A stretch of 64,000 bases of DNA from Cyanobium sp. NIES-981 (GTDB lineage Bacteria > Cyanobacteriota > Cyanobacteriia > PCC-6307 > Cyanobiaceae): assembly GCA_945896675.1 (NCBI GenBank), contig CAMDEM010000001.1:103836-167835 (forward strand), in the 5' to 3' direction. The notes beneath the pieces are model-generated. The model ran no database searches. It saw only the letters and a list, made by a program, of their open reading frames with translations, and was not told where the DNA came from. Of the stretch, positions 35,906 to 44,212 are shown one piece after another. The position numbers and the translations under genes are program-made. How positions within the stretch are numbered: the first letter of the stretch is position 1; every line of letters begins with the position of its first letter.

Positions 35906-37849
35906 ATGAACCAGCGCTGGCGCCTGATTGCCCTCTGGCTGTTGCCCCTGGCAGTGGTCGCGTTTTTGGGATGGCAACTGCTCAGCTCTGGTGGAGCCTC
36001 CCGACTGAGTCCCGGTGGCGCCAGAAATGCCCCCACTGAGGCCCCCCGCAATGCGGCGGTCGCCCGCATGAGCTATGGCCGGTTCCTGGATTACGTGGAT
36101 GCCGGCCGGGTGACCTCGGTGGACATCTTTGATGGCGGACGCAGTGCCGTGATCGAGGCGGTGGATCCGGATCTCGACAACCGCGTTCAGCGCTTGCGGG
36201 TTGACTTACCTGGGGTTGCCCCTGAGCTGGTGAACAAGCTCAAGGACCAGGGCATCAGCTTTGACATTCACCCTCCCAAGGCTGCCCCTCCGGCTTTGGG
36301 TTTGCTGGGGAATTTGCTGTTCCCGCTTCTGCTGATTGGTTCGCTCATTTTCTTGTCCCGTCGCTCCAACGGGATGCCGGGGGGGCCTGGCCAGGCGATG
36401 CAGTTCGGCAAGACCAAGGCCCGCTTTGCGATGGAGGCCGAAACGGGGGTCAAATTCGATGACGTTGCCGGCGTTGAGGAGGCCAAAGAGGACCTCCAGG
36501 AAGTGGTCACCTTCCTGAAAACCCCTGAGCGCTTCACATCCGTGGGCGCGAAAATTCCCAAGGGCGTTTTGCTGGTCGGTCCCCCTGGAACGGGTAAAAC
36601 CCTCTTGGCCAAAGCCATTGCTGGAGAGGCCGGTGTGCCCTTCTTCTCCCTCTCGGGTTCCGAGTTTGTGGAAATGTTCGTGGGTGTGGGCGCTTCCCGG
36701 GTCCGCGACCTGTTTAAGCGCGCCAAGGAAAACAGCCCCTGCATCATTTTCATCGACGAAATCGATGCGGTTGGCCGCCAGCGGGGCGCCGGTGTGGGCG
36801 GTGGTAACGACGAGCGGGAGCAAACCCTCAACCAGCTCCTCACGGAGATGGATGGCTTCGAGGGCAACAGCGGGATCATCATCATCGCGGCCACCAACCG
36901 GGCGGACGTGCTCGATTCAGCCCTGTTGCGTCCAGGCCGTTTCGACCGCCAGGTCCAGGTTGATGTGCCCGACATCAAGGGCCGGATCTCGGTGCTCAAG
37001 GTGCATGCCCGCAATAAAAAGCTGGCCCCTGATGTGAGCCTGGAGGCAGTGGCCCGCCGCACCCCTGGTTTCTCGGGTGCAGACCTTGCCAACCTGCTCA
37101 ACGAAGCCGCCATCCTCACGGCCCGCCGCCGCAAGGAGGCCACAACCCTCGCGGAAATTGATGACGCCGTCGATCGGGTCATCGCCGGCATGGAGGGCAA
37201 ACCCCTCACCGATGGGCGCAGCAAGCGGCTGATTGCCTATCACGAAGTTGGCCATGCCCTGGTGGGCACCCTGGTCAAAGCCCATGACCCGGTCCAAAAG
37301 GTCACCTTGATTCCCCGTGGTCAGGCCCAGGGCCTCACCTGGTTTTCCCCCGATGAAGAGCAGATGCTCGTGAGTCGGGCCCAGTTACGGGCCCGCATCA
37401 TGGGGGCCCTTGGCGGTCGGGCCGCTGAGGACGTGGTCTTTGGTTACGCCGAAGTGACCACTGGAGCCGGAGGCGACATCCAACAGGTGGCCTCCATTGC
37501 CCGCCAAATGGTCACCCGCTTCGGCATGAGTGATTTGGGCCAGGTGTCCTTTGAAGCCGGAAACCAGGAGGTCTTCCTGGGCCGCGACCTGATGACCCGC
37601 AACGACGGATCCGACCGGCTAGCCAGCAAAATTGACGATGCCGTGCGCGCCATCGTCCAAAGTTGCTACAGCGAAACCGTGGCCTTGGTGGCCGAGCATC
37701 GGTCCTGCATGGACCGGGTGGTTGAGCTTCTGATTGAGAAGGAGAGCCTTGATGGCGATGAATTCCGGGCCATCGTGGCCGAATTCGCCACCATCCCTGA
37801 GAAGGAGCGGTTCTCTCCCGTCCTTGGCAAGGAGACCAGCCTCAGTTAG
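35906..37849 (+). CDS. ftsH: ATP-dependent zinc metalloprotease FtsH
   Basis: 647 residues. Two membrane helices (about 8-25 and 130-150) flank a lumenal/periplasmic domain. The AAA+ module has Walker A GPPGTGKT, Walker B IIFIDEID, the pore loop [17 protein letters not shown] and the [22 protein letters not shown]. The zinc site reads HEVGH (more commonly HEAGH) near residue 440. Cyanobacterial FtsH degrades photodamaged D1 and other thylakoid proteins; which of the paralogues this is cannot be told from sequence reading alone. Confidence 0.97.
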   Translation: MNQRWRLIALWLLPLAVVAFLGWQLLSSGGASRLSPGGARNAPTEAPRNAAVARMSYGRFLDYVDAGRVTSVDIFDGGRSAVIEAVDPDLDNRVQRLRVDLPGVAPELVNKLKDQGISFDIHPPKAAPPALGLLGNLLFPLLLIGSLIFLSRRSNGMPGGPGQAMQFGKTKARFAMEAETGVKFDDVAGVEEAKEDLQEVVTFLKTPERFTSVGAKIPKGVLLVGPPGTGKTLLAKAIAGEAGVPFFSLSGSEFVEMFVGVGASRVRDLFKRAKENSPCIIFIDEIDAVGRQRGAGVGGGNDEREQTLNQLLTEMDGFEGNSGIIIIAATNRADVLDSALLRPGRFDRQVQVDVPDIKGRISVLKVHARNKKLAPDVSLEAVARRTPGFSGADLANLLNEAAILTARRRKEATTLAEIDDAVDRVIAGMEGKPLTDGRSKRLIAYHEVGHALVGTLVKAHDPVQKVTLIPRGQAQGLTWFSPDEEQMLVSRAQLRARIMGALGGRAAEDVVFGYAEVTTGAGGDIQQVASIARQMVTRFGMSDLGQVSFEAGNQEVFLGRDLMTRNDGSDRLASKIDDAVRAIVQSCYSETVALVAEHRSCMDRVVELLIEKESLDGDEFRAIVAEFATIPEKERFSPVLGKETSLS

Positions 37850-37879
37850 CGATCTCCCCCCCAGCCGGCCCTGCCCCGA

Positions 37880-38470
37880 TCAAACGGGGCGAATGGGCCG
37901 CTTTTCGATCACCTTGTCGATCAGGCCGTAACCCACCGCCTCAGCTGGCGACATGAAGAAGTCACGGTCGGTGTCTTCCTGGATGCGGGTCAGGGGTTGG
38001 CCGGTGCGATCGGCCAGTTCCTGGTTCAGCTTTTGCTTGAGGTAGAGGATTTCATCGGCCTGAATGCGGATGTCGCTGGCCTGGCCCCTGGCCCCGCCCA
38101 AGGGCTGGTGGATCATGATCCGCGAATGGGTGAGGCTGCTCCGCTTGCCCTTGGTGCCGGCAGTTAGCAAAAAGGCCCCCATGGAGGCCGCTAGGCCCAC
38201 ACACACGGTTTGCACATCAGGCTTGATGTGCTGCATGGTGTCGAAGATCCCAAGCCCGTCGTACACCGAGCCCCCTGGGGAATTGATGTACATGAAGATG
38301 TCCTTATCGGGGTCCTCCGCTTCCAGGAACAGGAGCTGGGCGACCACCCGGTTGGCGGATTCAGCGGTTACGGGCTCACCGAGGAAAATGATCCGTTCCC
38401 GCAGCAGGCGCGAATAGATATCAAACGCGCGTTCGCCCCGACCCGACTCTTCAATGACGATCGGGATCAT
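37880..38470 (-). CDS. clpP: ATP-dependent Clp protease proteolytic subunit
   Basis: 196 residues. The catalytic Ser is in [11 protein letters not shown] (about residue 97), the His in [10 protein letters not shown] (about 122) and the Asp in the following DRDFFM region, so it should be active and not a ClpR-type inactive subunit. The oxyanion region [15 protein letters not shown] is intact. It is divergent from thf1; a TAAGAT hexamer on the minus strand at 38495-38500 fits a -10 element. Confidence 0.96.
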   Translation of the reverse strand: MIPIVIEESGRGERAFDIYSRLLRERIIFLGEPVTAESANRVVAQLLFLEAEDPDKDIFMYINSPGGSVYDGLGIFDTMQHIKPDVQTVCVGLAASMGAFLLTAGTKGKRSSLTHSRIMIHQPLGGARGQASDIRIQADEILYLKQKLNQELADRTGQPLTRIQEDTDRDFFMSPAEAVGYGLIDKVIEKRPIRPV

Positions 38471-38494
38471 GGGCCAGACAATTGAACTGAGACG

Positions 38495-38500
38495 ATCTTA
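38495..38500 (-). promoter_or_regulatory. possible -10 element for clpP
   Basis: On the minus strand the hexamer reads TAAGAT and lies 24 bases before the clpP start codon. No convincing -35 is present. The same gap carries GGGCCAG (38471-38477) and its inverse CTGGCCC (38517-38523). Confidence 0.3.
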
Positions 38501-38544
38501 CTGAGCCTGGCCCGCTAGGGTCGCTGCACTTCTGGTTGTTCCGA

Positions 38545-39336
38545 GTGGGCGTTGCTCTCACCGTTGCCGATAGCAAGCGCGCTTTCCATCAGGCATTCCC
38601 TTACGTGATCGCGCCCCTTTACCGGCGCGTGGTGGACGAGCTCCTGGTGGAGCTCCACCTGCTCAGCCATCAGGCTGGCTTTGAACTGGATGCCCTGTTT
38701 AGTTGCGGCCTGATCCAGGTCTTCGACGGCTTCACCAAGGGCTACCGCCCCGAACAGCACCGTGAAGGCCTCCTCTCTGCCCTCTGCGCGGCCTCTGGCT
38801 TTGATGCCGGGCAACTGCGCCAACAGCGGGATGGGGCCATGGCCGCCATGGGCCACCACAGCGTGGATGAGGTCAAGCAATGGGTGGAGCAGCAGGGCGA
38901 GGGAGCGCCCCAGCCGGTTGCCGCAGCCCTAGCAGGCATTCGCCGGCCTGATTTCCACTACTCCAGGCTGATGGCCGTTGGCCTTTTCAGCCTGCTGGAG
39001 CAGGCCCAGGGCGCCGATGGCATGGATCCAGCCACCCTGCGCAGCTATGCGCACGATTTGGGAACGGCCATGGGCCTGTTGCGCGATCGCCTCGACAAGG
39101 ACATCAACCTCTATGCCACCAACCTTGAGAAGTTGGCCCAGGCGGTGGAACTGATGGAGGAAACCGTGGCGGCCGACCGTCGCAAGCGTGAAAAGGCCCA
39201 AGCCGAGAAACTGGCTCCCCCCAGCGAGAACACTTCCTCTAGCGAGGTAATCCCTTCTAGCGAGGAAACTCCTTCTAGCGAGACCGCTCCCAATGAAGGG
39301 AGCCCCCCAGCTGGCTCAGGGGCTCCCGGCGCTTGA
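38545..39336 (+). CDS. thf1: Thf1/Psb29 thylakoid biogenesis and photosystem II protein
   Basis: 263 residues. The family hallmark is TVADSKRAFHQAFPYVIAPLYRRVVDELLVELHLLSHQ, read here in pieces, plus FDGFTKGYRPEQH and a C-terminal coiled coil (about 185-230). Thf1 takes part in photosystem II repair and stabilises FtsH complexes, which fits ftsH and clpP next door. The last 35 residues are a Ser/Glu/Pro-rich tail built on 18-base tandem repeats. The GTG at 38545 is chosen as the start; a TTG lies 3 codons upstream. Its 3' end overlaps the convergent neighbour by 62 bases. Confidence 0.92.
   Translation: MGVALTVADSKRAFHQAFPYVIAPLYRRVVDELLVELHLLSHQAGFELDALFSCGLIQVFDGFTKGYRPEQHREGLLSALCAASGFDAGQLRQQRDGAMAAMGHHSVDEVKQWVEQQGEGAPQPVAAALAGIRRPDFHYSRLMAVGLFSLLEQAQGADGMDPATLRSYAHDLGTAMGLLRDRLDKDINLYATNLEKLAQAVELMEETVAADRRKREKAQAEKLAPPSENTSSSEVIPSSEETPSSETAPNEGSPPAGSGAPGA
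39234..39287 (+). repeat. three 18-base tandem repeats in the thf1 3' end
   Basis: Three adjacent 18-base units share the core TTCTAGCGAG (TCTAGCGAG in all three) and encode repeated PSSE-like residues in the Thf1 tail. The repeat lies partly under the 62-base overlap with the convergent gene. Confidence 0.75.
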
Positions 39337-40654
39337 TTGAGGCGTTGATGGCCAGCTGGCTGGCCATCTGAACAGGCTTGGGCAAATCCGGTGGTAGCAG
39401 GCCTAGGCCAGCCAATTCATTGGGGCGTAGGCGCAAACGCACCAAACCCTTACCCGCCTGTGCCCAATCCGTTTTCGCGGCGCCGTCGGCTTTTAGTCCT
39501 GCATCGGCTTTGGGGCCACTGGGGTCAGGTCCAAGAAACAACAGCACCTGGGGTGCACCGCCTGGCTCCCGCAACCAGCGCCAGCCGCCTACCACCTGGC
39601 CGTCATCACGGCTCCATTGGGCTGCTGGGAACTTGGCGGATCCCACGGCGCCGGTGGGGCTTTGTAGGGATGGAGTGCCATCCACCATCCCCTGGGCAAT
39701 TAAGGCGGGGCGAAGGCCTTGTAGCAGGGCTGCCCACTGACGCTGGTTTGAACCCACCGCAAGCCGCAATTCCAATCCCGCCTGGAATGGACCCTTGGGC
39801 AGGCGATTGAGTCGCAGGAGGAAGGGCGTTTGGCGAATCAGGGCCAACTGGGGCTGGGCAATGCCATACCGGGCGGCTAAGGGATCCCGAATCAATTGAC
39901 GGGAGAGCAAACCCTCCAGGAGGGGATCCAGTTCTGGTCCCCGCAGTTCCAGCAGAACGCTGGGCCCAAGGGGAGCCAATGGCGGTTCGGTCTCGCCGGC
40001 TTGGGGCCCACCCAAATAGCCCTGGGTCGCGGAAGCCTCTCCCGAGAGAAGCAAGGAGTCTCTCCGCAAGCTAAGGCTGAGGCAACCTTGCTGGACATGC
40101 TGAAGTAGCGGCGCCACCGGCCCCACCAGGGCTCCAAGGCCCGCGGGGCTCCAGTAGACCGCCTGTTCCTGCTCAAGCCGTTGGCGGCACCGTTGGAGCA
40201 GGCCCTGGCCCTGGCGTTGCTTGAGCTGCAGTTCGTCGCGCAGCAAGCGCTGGGAGAGGGGGTCTGGGGCAACGACCAGCAGGTCATCAACCCGGAGGCT
40301 GTTGGGTGGGAGGGCCTGGCGGTACGGCTCAGGCAATAAGGCCCACGGGAAGGCGAGATAGGCAGCACCATCGCCATTCTCGGCCCAAAATTGCCACCAG
40401 AGGTGTTGGCGATTCCAAACTTTTCCGGCCAGGGAGGGGCCAAGCCGTTGTTGCCACAGGGGAGGAGCACTAAGGCGGCCCTGGGAGGGGAAACTCTGGA
40501 TCAGCGCGACTTGGCCGAGCAATCGCTCAAGCCCCTGGGCCCTGGGCCTGGGAATGAGTAACAGAACAATTGCTGGCAGCAGAACCAGGGCTGCAACCGA
40601 GCCCGCCGTGGCCCTCAGCTCAAGGGATTGCCAAGCCCGCTTGGTACGAGCCAT
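39275..40654 (-). CDS. conserved membrane-anchored protein of unknown function
   Basis: 459 residues. One N-terminal membrane helix (about 14-34, SVAALVLLPAIVLLLIP) is followed by a large soluble, Leu/Gln/Pro-rich domain probably outside the cytoplasm. Segments such as YLAFPWALLPEPYRQALPP, DDLLVVAPDPLSQRLLRDEL and GPSVLLELRGPELDPLLEGLL suggest a globular domain with a repeated layout somewhat like DUF3352-type proteins, but I cannot confirm that. A 16-residue Asp/Lys/Ala stretch sits near 415. It begins 11 bases after a 50-codon ORF downstream of petN. Confidence 0.75.
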   Translation of the reverse strand: MARTKRAWQSLELRATAGSVAALVLLPAIVLLLIPRPRAQGLERLLGQVALIQSFPSQGRLSAPPLWQQRLGPSLAGKVWNRQHLWWQFWAENGDGAAYLAFPWALLPEPYRQALPPNSLRVDDLLVVAPDPLSQRLLRDELQLKQRQGQGLLQRCRQRLEQEQAVYWSPAGLGALVGPVAPLLQHVQQGCLSLSLRRDSLLLSGEASATQGYLGGPQAGETEPPLAPLGPSVLLELRGPELDPLLEGLLSRQLIRDPLAARYGIAQPQLALIRQTPFLLRLNRLPKGPFQAGLELRLAVGSNQRQWAALLQGLRPALIAQGMVDGTPSLQSPTGAVGSAKFPAAQWSRDDGQVVGGWRWLREPGGAPQVLLFLGPDPSGPKADAGLKADGAAKTDWAQAGKGLVRLRLRPNELAGLGLLPPDLPKPVQMASQLAINASIKRREPLSQLGGSLHWERSR

Positions 40655-40665
40655 GGATTGGGAGG

Positions 40666-40818
40666 TCAAGAACGCCTCGGCTTGGTAGCCGCATGTCGAC
40701 GGCGACGGTCGCGCCACTCAACGGTGGAGAGGTAGACCACCCCGCCACTCACGAAGACCAGCAACAGGGCTGCCAGGCCCGCAAGCAGCTGGGAATTGGA
40801 GAAAGGGAATTCAGCCAA
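40666..40818 (-). CDS. 50-residue single-helix membrane protein downstream of petN
   Basis: Found by translating the minus strand by hand. A TTG start 34 bases after the petN stop opens 50 codons: a short N-terminus (AEFPFSNSQ), one hydrophobic helix (LLAGLAALLLVFVSGGVVYL) and a strongly basic tail (WRDRRRRHAATKPRRS). This is the positive-inside layout of small subunits of photosynthetic complexes. It is not a family I can name. A stop lies three codons upstream, so only TTG can serve as the start unless translation begins inside the helix. Confidence 0.55.
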   Translation of the reverse strand: MAEFPFSNSQLLAGLAALLLVFVSGGVVYLSTVEWRDRRRRHAATKPRRS

Positions 40819-40851
40819 AACAGTTCAACAAGACGGTTTGGCCCAGGTCGA

Positions 40852-40953
40852 TCAGAACTTGATGCTGTTATCGCCGTGGCGGCCCCAGACAACCATGGCG
40901 ATCGAAAAGGTGAAGAGGGCGGCCAGGGATGCCCAACCGGCGGTGATCAGCAT
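40852..40953 (-). CDS. petN: cytochrome b6-f complex subunit PetN
   Basis: 33 residues, read by hand on the minus strand. The sequence has GWASLAAL, then [12 protein letters not shown] and a polar end HGDNSIKF, which matches cyanobacterial PetN; the SIAMVVWGR motif is diagnostic. It is a one-helix subunit needed for stability of the cytochrome b6f complex. It is divergent from clpS with only 20 bases between the start codons. On the minus strand TAAAGT at 40979-40984, inside the clpS start region, could be its -10 element. Confidence 0.93.
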   Translation of the reverse strand: MLITAGWASLAALFTFSIAMVVWGRHGDNSIKF

Positions 40954-40973
40954 GGATCGCAGTTCAGTTCCTG

Positions 40974-41318
40974 ATGGCACTTTACCTAGTGTGGTGGCCC
41001 GTTACCCCTCCAGCGTTGACCAGTTCATCGCCCAGTTCCTCGCCGACCGCCGTTCAGGAGCGCCAACGCGTTCGTCAGACCTACCCCAATTTCAAAGTCG
41101 TTGTACTCAACGACGACGTGAACACCTTCCAACACGTGGTGGAGTGCCTGGTTCGTTTTATTCCAGGGATGCAAGCTGATCAGGCCTGGGACTTGGCCCA
41201 CCAGATCGATTCCGAGGGTTCAGCGGTGGTGTGGTGTGGTCCCCAGGAACAGGCCGAGCTCTACCACCAGCAGTTAGGGGCCGAGGGCCTCACCATGGCC
41301 CCCCTCGAACCCGCCTAG
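40974..41318 (+). CDS. clpS: Clp protease adaptor ClpS
   Basis: 114 residues. The conserved core runs from [23 protein letters not shown] to the [19 protein letters not shown] region, with the NDD and HQ positions that contact N-degron substrates and ClpC/ClpA. The N-terminal 35 residues are low-complexity Ser/Pro and the start is uncertain (ATG 40974, or a GTG a few codons on). It is divergent from petN. Confidence 0.92.
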   Translation: MALYLVWWPVTPPALTSSSPSSSPTAVQERQRVRQTYPNFKVVVLNDDVNTFQHVVECLVRFIPGMQADQAWDLAHQIDSEGSAVVWCGPQEQAELYHQQLGAEGLTMAPLEPA

Positions 41319-41327
41319 GAGAAGCCC

Positions 41328-41612
41328 ATGGGACGGGTGGTGATCACCCACAGCACCTACATCGAAGGATTGATCCCCTTGCTCAAGCGTCTGGCCCAGG
41401 TGCCAGGCATCGACACGGTGACACCGGCGGTGATCTGCAGGGTGAAGGGACGAAGTCCGCTGTTGCGGCTGAGGGTGTCAGCCCCGATCACCGGCGGACA
41501 CAAGCTGGTGGCCCGGCTGGGAACAAGCGCCCAAGAGGTGTTTGTTGTGACCGCCTTGGACAGAGAAGAGCTGCAGGAACGGCTTGATCAGTTGGCCCCA
41601 TCAGGCCAATGA
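41328..41612 (+). CDS. DUF2103 family protein
   Basis: 94 residues beginning GRVVITHSTYIEGLIPLLKRL, the signature of DUF2103, a small family annotated as predicted metal-binding. The next conserved section is RVSAPITGGHKLVARLGTSAQEVFV. The function is unknown. It lies 9 bases after clpS, so they are probably co-transcribed. It overlaps the end of the convergent gene by 12 bases. Confidence 0.85.
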   Translation: MGRVVITHSTYIEGLIPLLKRLAQVPGIDTVTPAVICRVKGRSPLLRLRVSAPITGGHKLVARLGTSAQEVFVVTALDREELQERLDQLAPSGQ

Positions 41613-41996
41613 GAGCGCTCGTTCGTAATCGGCCGGGGCATGAAACAGGGCATAGGCGCCGCCATCGCGAAACCAGGCCTGCTCCGCCAGGGTTACCCCA
41701 TCGGGGGGCCCACCCCAGCGCTCGCTGAGATAGGCGAGGTAATCCTCGGCGTTGGTTTGGGGGGCCTGCCAATGCACAACCGCAAATTGTTGGGCCCGAA
41801 CCCGCAAGACCCCTGCAGCGGATTCCTGGATTTCTTCGCTGACAAGGAAGGTGCGAAACCGCCCCAAGGGGATCTCGCCTTCGCTGGCGGTGGTTTCAAG
41901 GGGGTACTTGCTCAGATACAAGGCCCTTGCCTTCGGGAAAAGCGGGCTAGGAGCCACTGAAAGCAGGGAGACAAAAGCCTGCTGAAAGGAAGCCAT
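41601..41996 (-). CDS. conserved protein of unknown function
   Basis: 131 residues from MASFQQAFVSLLSV. It contains FPKARALYLSKYPLETTASEGEIPLGRF (in pieces), VLRVRAQQFAVVHWQAP and a Pro/Gly/Trp-rich end, and looks like a folded soluble protein. The frame is open 34 codons further upstream, but that start would overlap the divergent nitroreductase gene. I cannot assign a family. Confidence 0.72.
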   Translation of the reverse strand: MASFQQAFVSLLSVAPSPLFPKARALYLSKYPLETTASEGEIPLGRFRTFLVSEEIQESAAGVLRVRAQQFAVVHWQAPQTNAEDYLAYLSERWGGPPDGVTLAEQAWFRDGGAYALFHAPADYERALSLA

Positions 41997-42063
41997 GACA
42001 GCTGGAACCAGTTGGGAAAACAACGCCTGGAGTCCACAATGCGGGGACCTCCAAATCGCTGGG

Positions 42064-42723
42064 ATGTCAATTCCTACCACCGAGATCCGCACTGCCATCG
42101 GTGATGCCCTGCAGTGGCGCTACGCCACGAAGGTGTTTGATCCGAATCGCAGCATTGAAAGCACCACATGGGCTGCCCTCGAAGACAGCCTGGTGCAAAG
42201 CCCTTCCAGCTACGGCCTCCAACCTTGGAAATTCCTGGTGATCACCAACAAGGCCCTCATGGCTGAATTGAGACCCCATTCCTGGAACCAAAGCCAAATC
42301 ACCGATTGTTCGCACTTGCTGGTGATGCTGGCTGAGCGAACCATCGGCACAGCCGAAGCCGATCGGCTGATCGATTGCATGGCTGCCACCCGGGGCGTGG
42401 AGCCTGTATCCCTGGCCTTCTACCGGGGCATGATCGAGAAGGATCTCATCAACGGCCCGCGCAGCCAAACCATTGGCCAATGGGCCAGCAACCAGGTCTA
42501 TATCGCCCTAGGAACCTTCATGGCCGCTGCAGCCCTACTGGGAGTGGACACCTGCCCGATTGAAGGCTTTTCCCCAGCCGAGTACGACCAGATCCTGAAA
42601 CTGGAGTCCAGCCCCTACCGCAGTTGTGTGGTTTGCGCAGCTGGATACAGGGATGGCAGCGATAAGTACGCCAGCCTCGCCAAGGTGCGTTACCCGGCCA
42701 GTGAGCTGATCGAGCATCTCTGA
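42064..42723 (+). CDS. NAD(P)H-dependent nitroreductase family flavoprotein
   Basis: 219 residues. FMN-binding features are WRYATKVFDPNR near the N-terminus, PSSYGLQPWKFLVI, and the C-terminal GVDTCPIEGF and CAAGYRDGSDKYA. It is like NfsB/oxygen-insensitive nitroreductases acting on quinones or nitro compounds; the natural substrate is unknown. The ATG at 42064 is chosen over an upstream in-frame start at 41995. Confidence 0.92.
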   Translation: MSIPTTEIRTAIGDALQWRYATKVFDPNRSIESTTWAALEDSLVQSPSSYGLQPWKFLVITNKALMAELRPHSWNQSQITDCSHLLVMLAERTIGTAEADRLIDCMAATRGVEPVSLAFYRGMIEKDLINGPRSQTIGQWASNQVYIALGTFMAAAALLGVDTCPIEGFSPAEYDQILKLESSPYRSCVVCAAGYRDGSDKYASLAKVRYPASELIEHL

Positions 42724-42744
42724 TCGAGAGCTTCTGATCGAAAA

Positions 42745-42941
42745 CCCCTAACCAAAGAGAAATGAGGGTGGAGCCCCCTCCAGAAGGGGGGGCTGAAGAG
42801 GGTGGACCGCGGTGCCGTTTTGCCCCAGTATTCGACCTGGCAGAACCAGAAGGGGGGTCAAAGGCGGGGCGCCATTTCCGGCTACAAGGCCGGCTTACTT
42901 TGCCGTCGCTGCAGACTCCCCATGTCGAAAGAGAGTCAGAT
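42745..42941 (-). ncRNA. ssrS: probable 6S RNA, downstream of purK
   Basis: The 265-base gap between the nitroreductase and purK genes contains no credible ORF but is strongly structured. On the minus strand GCCTTTGACCCC pairs with GGGGCAAAACGGC to give a long terminal hairpin, flanked by arms with their own hairpins (CCGGC/GCCGG and AGCCCCC/GGGGGCT) and a weak closing stem (ATGGGGAG with CTCC...CAT). This is the 6S layout: closing stem, open bubble, long hairpin. Location beside purK agrees with the known linkage of ssaA (6Sa RNA) and purK in Synechococcus. Minus orientation is favoured by a resemblance to E. coli 6S around GGCGC...CCGC and AAAACxGC. Ends are estimates. Confidence 0.6.
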
Positions 42942-42947
42942 CAGAAA

Positions 42948-42953
42948 ACTGTA
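42948..42953 (-). promoter_or_regulatory. possible -10 element of the 6S RNA candidate
   Basis: On the minus strand TACAGT fits the picocyanobacterial TANNNT pattern and would start transcription near 42941, between the purK stop codon and the structured region. Confidence 0.35.
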
Positions 42954-42988
42954 AAAGGCAGTCACCAACACAGCAGTCCAAACAAAGC

Positions 42989-44161
42989 TTAGGCGGATAC
43001 GGCCAGCAGGGGCCAGATGCGGCGCACCTGCTCCAACCGTTCCATCGCCTGCTTTTGGCGCTGGTCGGCCAGTTCAGCATCGAGCACCAGGGTGATGTGG
43101 CCGAGCTTGCGGCCCGGGCTTGATCCCTGTTTGCCGTACCAGTGGACCGTGGCAGCCGGCAACCCAGCGAGGGCTTCCCTTTGGCCGATGTAATCGGATT
43201 GGGAGTGCTCAAAACCCAGCAGGTTGACCATCAGAGCACCGGGCACCTTGAGGCCCACCGGCCCCATCTCCATCCCGGCCACAATTCGCACCTGTTGCTC
43301 GAACTGGCTGGTCAGGGCAGCTTCGATGGTGACGTGGCCGGAATTGTGGGTCCGGGGCGCGATTTCATTCACCTGCAAGCCCGCGGGTCCGTAGAAGAAC
43401 TCAATGGAAAGCACGCCCACGTACTGGAGCGAGGTGAGCAGGGAGGCGGCGATATTGCGGGAGAACGCTTGAACCGCATGGGGCACGGAAGCAGGGGCCA
43501 GAACCCAATCGCAGACTTGATGGTGCTGGTGGGTTTGCACCAGGGGGTAGCACTGCACGATCCCCTGTTGGTCGCGGCAAGCCAGCTGGGACAGCTCCAG
43601 CTCGAAATCAACAAACGATTCAAGGATCCAATCGCTGGGTTCAACCCGGGCGATCAGGGCGTCGAGATCCGCCTGACACTTGAGCAGCGCGGTGCCCTTG
43701 CCGTCGTAGCCACCAGTGGAGGCCTTCGCCATCAAGGGAAAGGCCAGGCCTTCAGGCAGCAACCCGTTGGCTGGCAGGTCACCCCAGGTTGGGGTGGGCA
43801 GGTGGAGCCGTTGCAAGAGCTGCCGCTGGCTGCGCTTGCACACCAAGGGGGCCAGGGCCTGGAGGCTTGGCGTGAACATCACCCCCTCCATGGCGAGGGG
43901 TTCTAGCCCCTGGATGTCGATCCACTCGTTTTCAAAGGTGATCGCATCGCAGCGCTGGGCCAGTTCCCGGGTGGCCGGCAGATCGCGCAAACCGGCCTGC
44001 ACCACGGAGGCCGCCGATGGGATGGCGGGGTCCGCCGGGCCAGGGGTTTGAACATGCAGGGCAATGCCAAGCTGCTTGGCCGCATCAGCCAACATCCAGG
44101 CCAGCTGGCCGCCACCCACAACACCGATGGATTGCCGGGGAGTCAACGGGATGCACGCCAA
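42989..44161 (-). CDS. purK: 5-(carboxyamino)imidazole ribonucleotide synthase
   Basis: 390 residues. The ATP-grasp enzyme carboxylates AIR with bicarbonate in purine synthesis. The N-terminal SIGVVGGGQLAWMLADAA is followed by ATP-grasp segments KASTGGYDGKGTALL and WILESFVDFELELSQL, and NEIAPRTHNSGHVTIEA near the C-terminus. The 51 bases upstream hold no clear promoter, so it may be read with the permease gene that lies upstream on the same strand. Confidence 0.96.
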   Translation of the reverse strand: MACIPLTPRQSIGVVGGGQLAWMLADAAKQLGIALHVQTPGPADPAIPSAASVVQAGLRDLPATRELAQRCDAITFENEWIDIQGLEPLAMEGVMFTPSLQALAPLVCKRSQRQLLQRLHLPTPTWGDLPANGLLPEGLAFPLMAKASTGGYDGKGTALLKCQADLDALIARVEPSDWILESFVDFELELSQLACRDQQGIVQCYPLVQTHQHHQVCDWVLAPASVPHAVQAFSRNIAASLLTSLQYVGVLSIEFFYGPAGLQVNEIAPRTHNSGHVTIEAALTSQFEQQVRIVAGMEMGPVGLKVPGALMVNLLGFEHSQSDYIGQREALAGLPAATVHWYGKQGSSPGRKLGHITLVLDAELADQRQKQAMERLEQVRRIWPLLAVSA

Positions 44162-44212
44162 TCATCCAGATTCGCATCCGCCATCCCAGCGGTGCGACCT
44201 CGGAGCGTTTTG

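Noticed and set aside
42704..42745. Direct repeat TCTGATCGA (two copies) at the end of the nitroreductase gene
   Set aside because: Only two 9-base copies, one touching the coding end; too little to call a site.
42762..42992. 76-codon plus-strand frame in the purK gap
   Set aside because: Composition is Gly/Pro/Glu with no fold pattern; the region is better explained as a structured RNA.
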